Below are positions 59,113-64,000 of a stretch of 64,000 nt of DNA, piece after piece; the stretch's first letter is position 1; every line of letters starts with the position of its first letter. The notes below the pieces were generated by a model that did no database searches, was not told the origin of the DNA, and saw only the letters and a program-made list of their open reading frames with translations. Made by a program: the position numbers and the translations under genes. The stretch is from Azorinus chamasolen. Its lineage: Eukaryota; Mollusca; Bivalvia; Cardiida; Solecurtidae. The stretch lies in assembly GCA_963576725.1 (NCBI GenBank), contig OY755236.1:68604379-68668378 (forward strand), in the 5' to 3' direction.

Positions 59113-62100
59113 ATACGCCCACCTAATAAAGGTGGTCGTATATTGTCGTGGCCCTGTCCGTCCGTTCGTTCGTTCGTTCATTCTGTCGTTCGTTCGTTCG
59201 TTCGTTCGTTCGTCAACATTTTGCTTGTCCGCTGTTTTCTGGGAAAACTATTAGACAGATATTAATAAAACTTCACACAAATGTTTAATGCATCAAGATC
59301 TGAAGCTGAGTTGATTCTGAGGTTCATTTGATTTTTCATTTCAGAGTTATGGCCCTTGTTTTAAAAAAATGCAAATAGTTTGTCCGCTGTTTTCTGGGAA
59401 AACTATTTAAGAGATATTAATGAAACTTCACACAAATGTTTAATGCATCAAGATCTGAAGCTGAGTCGGTTCTGAGGTTCATTTGATTTGTCGTTTCGGA
59501 GTTATGGCCCTTTTACTTAAAAAATGTGCAAAAACATGCAAATAGTTTGTCCGCTGTTTTCTGGGAAAACTATTTGAGAGATATTAATGAAACTTCACAC
59601 AAATGTTTAATGCATCAAGATCTGAAGCTGAGTTGATTCTGAGGTTCATTTGATTTTTCATTTCAGAGTTGTGGCCCTTGTTTTAAAAAAATGCAAATAG
59701 TGTGTCCGCTGTTTCCTGGGAAAAACTATTTAAAAGATATTAATGAAACTTCACACAAATGTTTAATGCATCAAGATCTGAAGCTGAGTCGATTCTGAGG
59801 TTCATTGGATTTTTCATTTCAGAGTTATGGCCCTTGTCCTTAAAAAATATGCAAACAGCATGTCCGCTGTTTTCTGTAAAAACTATTTGAGAGATATTAA
59901 TGAAACTTCACACAAATGATTAATGCATCAAGATCTGAAACTGAATTGATTCTGAGGATCATTTGATTTTTATGCCCCCAAAGGCGGGCATATAGTAATC
60001 GCATTGTCCGTCTTTCCGTCTGTCCGTCTGTCCGTCCGTCCGTCCGTCCGTCTGTCCGTCTGTCCGTCTGTCCTTCCATCCGTCCCAAATTCGTGTCCGG
60101 TCTGTAACTTCTTTATCTATCAATGGATTTCAATATAACTTGCCACAAATGTTCACCAGACAGAGACGATGTGTCGCGTTTAACTCCCTGGTCCATGGGT
60201 CAAAGGTCAAGGTCACAGGGTACAATTACTTTGTCAAAAATTTCGTGTCCGGTCTGTAACTTCTTCATCTATCGATGGATTTCAATATAACTTGGCACAA
60301 ATGTTCACCACACAAAGACAATGTGTCGCGTTCAACTCCCAGGTCCATAGGTCAAAGGTCAAGGTCACAGGGTACAATAACTTTGTCACAAATTTCGTGT
60401 CCGGTCTGTAACTTCTTCATCTATCAATGGATTTCAATATAACTTGGCACAAATGTTCACCACACAAAGACAATGTGTCGCGTTCAACTCCCAGGTCCAT
60501 AGGTCAAAGGTCAAGGTCACAGGGTACAATTACTTTGTCACAAATTTCGTGTCCGGCCTGTAACTTCTTTATCTATCAATGGATTTGAATATAACTTGCC
60601 ACAAATGTTCACCACACAAAGACGATGTGTCGCGTTCAACTCCCAGGTCCATGGGTTAACGGTCAAGGTCACAGGGTCAAATAACTTCGTAACAAATTTC
60701 GTGTCCGGTCTGTAACTTCTTTATCTATCAATGGATTTCAATATAACTTGCCACAAATGTTCACCACACAAAGACGATGTGTCGCTTTCAACTCCCAGGT
60801 CCATAGGTCAAAGGTCAAGGTCACAGGGTACAATTACTTTGTCACAAATTTCGTGTCCGGTCTGTAACTTCTTTATCTATCAATGGATTTCAATATAACT
60901 TGCCACAAATGTTAACCACACAAAGACGATGTGTCGCGTTCAACTCCTAGGTCCATGGGTCAAAGGTCAAGGTCACAGGATAAAATAACTTCGTAACAAA
61001 TTTCGTGTCCGGTCTGTAACTTCTTTATCTATCAATGGATTTCAATATAACTTGGCACAAATGTTCACCACACAAAGATGATGTGTCGCTTTCAACTCCC
61101 TGGTCCATAGGTCAAAGGTCAAGGTCACAGGGTACAATTACTTTGTCACAAATTTCGTGTCCGGTCTGTAACTTCTTAATATATCAATGGATTTCAATAT
61201 GATTTGGCACAAATGTTCACCAGACAGAGACGATGTGTCGCTTTCAACTCCCTGGTCCATGGGTCAAAGGTCAAGGTCACAGAATACAATTACTTTGTCA
61301 CAAATTTCGTGTCCGGTCTGTAACAATTTTATCTATCAATGGATTTCAATATAACTTGGCACAGATGTTCACCAGACAAAGACGATGTGTCGTGTTCAGC
61401 TCCCAGGTCCATATGTCAAAGGTCAAGGTCACAGGGTACAATTACTTGTTTATCTGTGAATGGATTTCAAAGGAACCTGGCACAAATGTTCACCTTACAA
61501 AGACAATGTGTCAACTCCCTGGTCCATGGTTCAAATGTCAAGGTCACATGGTACAATTTTTGGGGGCATTTGTCACGTGACTGTGACGTCTCTTGTTCTT
61601 TTCAGAGTTATGGCCCTTGTCCTTAAAAAATAATGCAAATACATGCAAATAGTTTGTCCGCTGTTTTCTGGGAAACTATTTGAGAGATGTTAATAAAACT
61701 TCACAAAAATGTTTAATGCATCAAGATCTGAAGCTGAGTTGATTCTGAGGTTCATTTGATTTTTCTTTTCAGAGTTATGGCCCTTATCCTAAAAAATATG
61801 CAAATAGTTTGTCCGCTGTTTTCTGGGAAAACTATTGGAGAGATATTAATGAAACTTCACACAAATGTTTAATGCATCAAGATCTGAAGCTGAGTAGATT
61901 TTGAGGTTTATTTGATTAGTTGTTTCGGAGTTATGGCCCTTTTACTTAAAAAATAATGCAAATATATGCATATAGTTTGTCTGCTGATTTCTAAACTGTT
62001 TGACAGATATTAATGAAACTTCATACACATGTTTAATGCATCAAGACCTGAAGCTAAGTCGATTCTGAGGATCATTTGATTTGTTGTTTCGGAGTTATGG

Positions 62101-62323
62101 CCCTTGCACTTAAAAAAATAATGCAAATCTATGCAAATATGAGGATGGCCATAACTTTTCATTTGAAATGATATTTCCTTCAATTATTTTTTAATAGTAT
62201 CACCTTAATATGGAAATAAAGATCTGAAGCACAGATTAGAAAATGTCAACACTTATGAGGCATGTTGAATCGGAGAACATTTGCAAGTGGGCGTATTATG
62301 TACCGTTTGCGGTACTCTTTTTG
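59113..62323 (+). mobile_element. Helentron-like element, outer of a nested pair
   Basis: After T5: ATACGCCCACCTAATAAAGG (self-pairing head), (GTTC)n microsatellite, units of about 155-165 bp (TTTGTCCGCTGTTTTCTGGG, TGCATCAAGATCTGAAGCTG, GAGTTATGGCCCTTG). The array is interrupted at 59968 and resumes at 61595. The end at 62288-62323 has GTGGGCGTAT, the hairpin GTACCG TTTG CGGTAC and TCTTTTTG. Without its insert it would be about 1.6 kb. Confidence 0.87.
59968..61590 (+). mobile_element. Helentron-like element nested in another
   Basis: Inserted in GATTTTT of an outer unit. The head is TATGCCCCCAAAGGCGGGCA + TA, then (GTCC/GTCTG)n, then about nine units of 152 bp (GTGTCCGG at 60093, 60245, 60397, 60549, 60701, 60853, 61005, 61157, 61309). 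It ends GGGGGCAT, the hairpin GTCACGTGACTGTGAC, CTCTTG. Open frames here are array translations. Confidence 0.92.
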
Positions 62324-62355
62324 CAGTTGCAATGGATAGTCCTTAGTTTGTCTGT

Positions 62356-62760
62356 ATCCTTTTACTCCATAGACACACCTTTTTTTAACCCTTACAGTGC
62401 GGGACACAAGTCGCTAATGTTCTTTGCAAACAGTGTAGACCCAGATGAGAGGGCTCCTAGAGGAGCCCTCTCATCAGGGTCTGCACTGTTTGTCATATTA
62501 CACTTTTCTTTAGAAAAATCCCTGATTATTCACCATAAACTTGACCTGTTTGAATTTTGGAATAATCCATTTGAAAATATAGCGTTGTAAGGGTTAAAGC
62601 CTTTGCAAACAAAGTAGACCCTGTAGGAGCCGTCTGATCAGGGTTTGCTTATGGGATGATATAGTTCTGATTCTACAGTTTTTGCCATGTCCAAAACTTC
62701 AGCTAATAAACATTCATGATGTCATTATTTCTTACATGAATTTTCATGAAGTGCATGTTC
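62356..62760 (+). mobile_element. TTAA-B MITE interrupted by TTAA-D
   Basis: Left: CCTTTTACTCCATAGACACA + CCTTTTTTTAA. Right: TTAAAGCCTTTGCAAACAAA, GTAGACCCTGTAGGAGCCGT (left inner arm lost), GATTCTACAGTTTTTGCCAT, GATGTCATTATTTCTTACAT, ending TTTTCATGAAGTGC. Confidence 0.8.
62385..62597 (+). mobile_element. TTAA-D MITE nested in TTAA-B, near-intact
   Basis: TTAACCCTTACAGTGCGGGA to GCGTTGTAAGGGTTAA. The hairpin is GCAAACAGTGTAGACCCAGA, GAGAGGGCTCC / GGAGCCCTCTC, CAGGGTCTGCACTGTTTG, with two mismatches in about 31 bp. A 115-codon frame (62243-62590) crosses it and is repeat-derived. Confidence 0.92.
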
Positions 62761-62873
62761 TAATTAGCACAACACCTGTTTCGGATCTGCTTGCTGCTTC
62801 AAACAAAACGTCAGTGACCTGTAAACTGGCTCTAGTAAATCCTTTAGATGAGAGAAACAAATGAATCAGTTAT

Positions 62874-63010
62874 TTACAAACAGTGTAGATCCAAGTCAGA
62901 GGACTGCTGTAGGAACACTATCTAGTCAGTGCCTACACTGTTTGCCATAGTAACAATTATCTGCAAGGAAAATTGTTGTTTGATTGGTTTGTTTCATAAA
63001 TATTCATAGA
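62874..63010 (+). mobile_element. TTAA-E MITE, partial
   Basis: Hairpin ACAAACAGTGTAGATCCAAG, AGAGGACTGCTGTAGGAAC, CAGTGCCTACACTGTTTGCC. Flanks decayed. Confidence 0.65.
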
Positions 63011-63190
63011 CTGAGGAATTCTGTATTATAATTCAGTACATCAAGTGTTAAATAATGAGTTTCTTTCCAACAGTGATTCTAATTATCTCTGAAATATTCT
63101 TACCTTCCTCCTCTGAACATACAGGTGAGGGGGATAAATACTCGTCAGCTCATACTTTCAAAAAAACTACACACCCCAAAAAACAGATCT

Positions 63191-63391
63191 GCAGTAGAAC
63201 CTGCCTTAAGCCTCAAAAAGAGGTATAATTATGGGATATGTAATTAGTCAGGTGGTTGCTTAATGCAGGTCAAAAGAAATGCAGAAAGCTCCTATTGGAG
63301 CTTTCTGCATTACTTTTGACCTGCATTAAACAACCACCTGATTGCTCATATGATCAATAAATGAATGGCCACTTAAGACAGGTTCTACTTT
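63191..63391 (+). mobile_element. TA-F MITE (ACCTGCCTTAAG subfamily)
   Basis: GCAGTAGAACCTGCCTTAAG to CACTTAAGACAGGTTCTACT. The palindrome is CAGGTGGTTGCTTAATGCAG / CTGCATTAAACAACCACCTG with GAAAGCTCCTATTGGAGCTT + TC. The flanking TA has decayed. Confidence 0.84.
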
Positions 63392-63562
63392 AGTTTTAAA
63401 TCTCAGTTTCAATCCCTGGGGAAGAAGAAGAGTTTAAGTAATATAGCATCACATTAGGAACTTGTTGACAATCTGATGCTACATTTGAAAAGAATGGGTA
63501 GAAACAAGTACTTGAAGGGCGCAAGCAATTTTTAGTTGACAAAACCTAAATGTTGAAGTGCT

Positions 63563-63824
63563 TTAACCCTTTACTTCATGAATATTCACGAATGAAAGAA
63601 TGACATCATGAATATTAATTAGATTATTCTATAAAATTGCAGATTAGATAGCATATGAATTTTAGTCAAAGTAAAAACTGTACAATTAGATCTATATTAT
63701 TCCATCAGCAAACAGAGCAGACCCTGATTAGACAGCTCCTATAGGAGCCATCTGATCTGGGTCTATGAGACTGTTTGCAAACGCTCGAAAATAGAAAAAA
63801 CATATTTACGGAGTAAAGGGTTAA
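63563..63824 (-). mobile_element. TTAA-B MITE
   Basis: TTAACCCTTTACTTCATGAA to ATTTACGGAGTAAAGGGTTAA. The hairpin is GCAAACAGAGCAGACCCTGA, GACAGCTCCTATAGGAGCCA + TC, GGGTCTATGAGACTGTTTGC. Confidence 0.9.
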
Positions 63825-63839
63825 GAAGGAAGCAAGTAA

Positions 63840-64000
63840 CAATTTTTAACATCTTACCTTATGAATATATGTAAGAAATGATGACATCATAAATATTAAT
63901 TAGATATTGCATGCAATGAAATTTTGGCCATGTCAGAAACTGTAGAATCAGATCCACAAGCAAACAGAGCAGACCGTGATCAGACAGCTTCCCTAGGAGT
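63840..64000 (-). mobile_element. TTAA-B MITE, cut by the window edge
   Basis: CTTACCTTATGAATATATGT, AATGATGACATCATAAATAT, GTCAGAAACTGTAGAATCAG, GCAAACAGAGCAGACCGTGA, CAGACAGCTTCCCTAGGAG. It stops inside the hairpin tip. Confidence 0.85.

Noticed and set aside
61233..61580. 115- and 95-codon frames in the 60-61.6 kb region, and frames at 22209, 28642, 29154 and 59897
   Set aside because: They are translations of 145-165 bp tandem units or of the (TCCG)n microsatellite. The repeated peptide blocks follow the DNA unit length.
62243..62590. 115-codon frame, and similar frames at 10220, 13013, 19861 and 32057 with a recurring A-N-(S/R)-V-D-P-D-type peptide
   Set aside because: The shared peptide is the translation of the MITE hairpin arm (GCAAACAG...GTAGACCCAGA) in one frame. 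It recurs wherever a copy happens to be open. No start context, domain or codon pattern supports a protein.
4079..63770. Regularly recurring palindromes as a CRISPR array or bacterial REP/BIME sequences
   Set aside because: Spacing is irregular, each palindrome lies inside an element with TIRs, no cas-like genes exist, and the sequence is plainly eukaryotic.
1..64000. TTAACCC/GGGTTAA motifs as interstitial telomere repeats
   Set aside because: The motif resembles TTAGGG/CCCTAA but occurs singly at element ends, as part of longer family-specific TIRs, never as a tandem hexamer.
1..64000. A viral, prophage or toxin-related locus
   Set aside because: No integrase, capsid, polymerase, reverse-transcriptase or toxin motif is visible in any frame.

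Overview
The window looks like non-coding DNA from a marine bivalve, with a venerid-type clam as the best guess. That guess is inference. It rests on low GC, on the absence of any open frame longer than about 120 codons that escapes the repeats, and on repeat types familiar from bivalve genomes: elements starting AGCTCACC or TATGCCCCC followed by a (TCCG/CGTC) microsatellite and a 150-170 bp tandem array, plus a tRNA-headed SINE with a CACTCACTC tail. I found no protein-coding gene, exon, rRNA or true tRNA gene that I can defend. The whole window may be intron or intergenic.

Two kinds of mobile DNA fill most of it. The first is a dense population of 130-270 bp MITE-like elements with TTAA (or TA) at their ends and a long near-perfect hairpin in the middle. 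I use these working names. TTAA-A has ends TTAACCCTTTCCCTCATATA / CAGGGAAAGGGTTAA. TTAA-B has ends TTAACCCTTTACTCCAT / CATGGAGTAAAGGGTTAA. TTAA-C has ends TTAACCCTTTCCTCCAT / ATGGAGGAAAGGGTTAA. TTAA-D has ends TTAACCCTTACAGTG / TGTAAGGGTTAA. TTAA-E is a D relative with CCCTTTGAATGC ends. TTAA-H has TTAAYTCTTTGCATGC ends and a TTTGGATCC hairpin. TA-F has ends TACAGTAAAACC / GGTTTTACTGTA. G has CAGGTCCAGATAAGATG ends and an AGAATCGTCTC hairpin core. A, B, C, D, E and F all carry the same dyad, GCTCC-N4-GGAGC, at the hairpin tip although their ends are unrelated.

The second kind is a set of Helentron-like elements (HL), about twelve copies. Most copies show a short 5'-terminal repeat, a microsatellite, a tandem array, an inverted copy of the 5' repeat placed subterminally at the 3' end, a GC-rich hairpin, and a CTCTTG or TTCTAG terminus followed by T.

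Layout. 0-7 kb: TTAA MITEs, TA-F copies and a 512 bp TTAA element. 7-14 kb: a 170 bp array, two HL elements and more MITEs. 14-20 kb: densely nested MITEs. 20-24.5 kb: two HL elements, a segmental duplication and a 150 bp array. 24.5-28.6 kb: MITEs. 28.6-32 kb: HL elements and a decayed array. 32-35.8 kb: MITEs. 35.8-37.6 kb: two HL elements head to tail. 37.6-42 kb: G-family elements and the second copy of the segmental duplication. 42-44.1 kb: composite HL. 44.6-45.1 kb: a 47 bp minisatellite. 45-59 kb: MITEs, including a triple nest, one HL and a SINE. 59.1-62.3 kb: one HL inside another. 62.3-64 kb: MITEs.

The clearest biological signal is the nested insertion record. It shows that the TTAA elements moved, that they use TTAA targets, that one internal TTAA of family B was hit at least three times independently, and that different families exchange halves at the shared hairpin.
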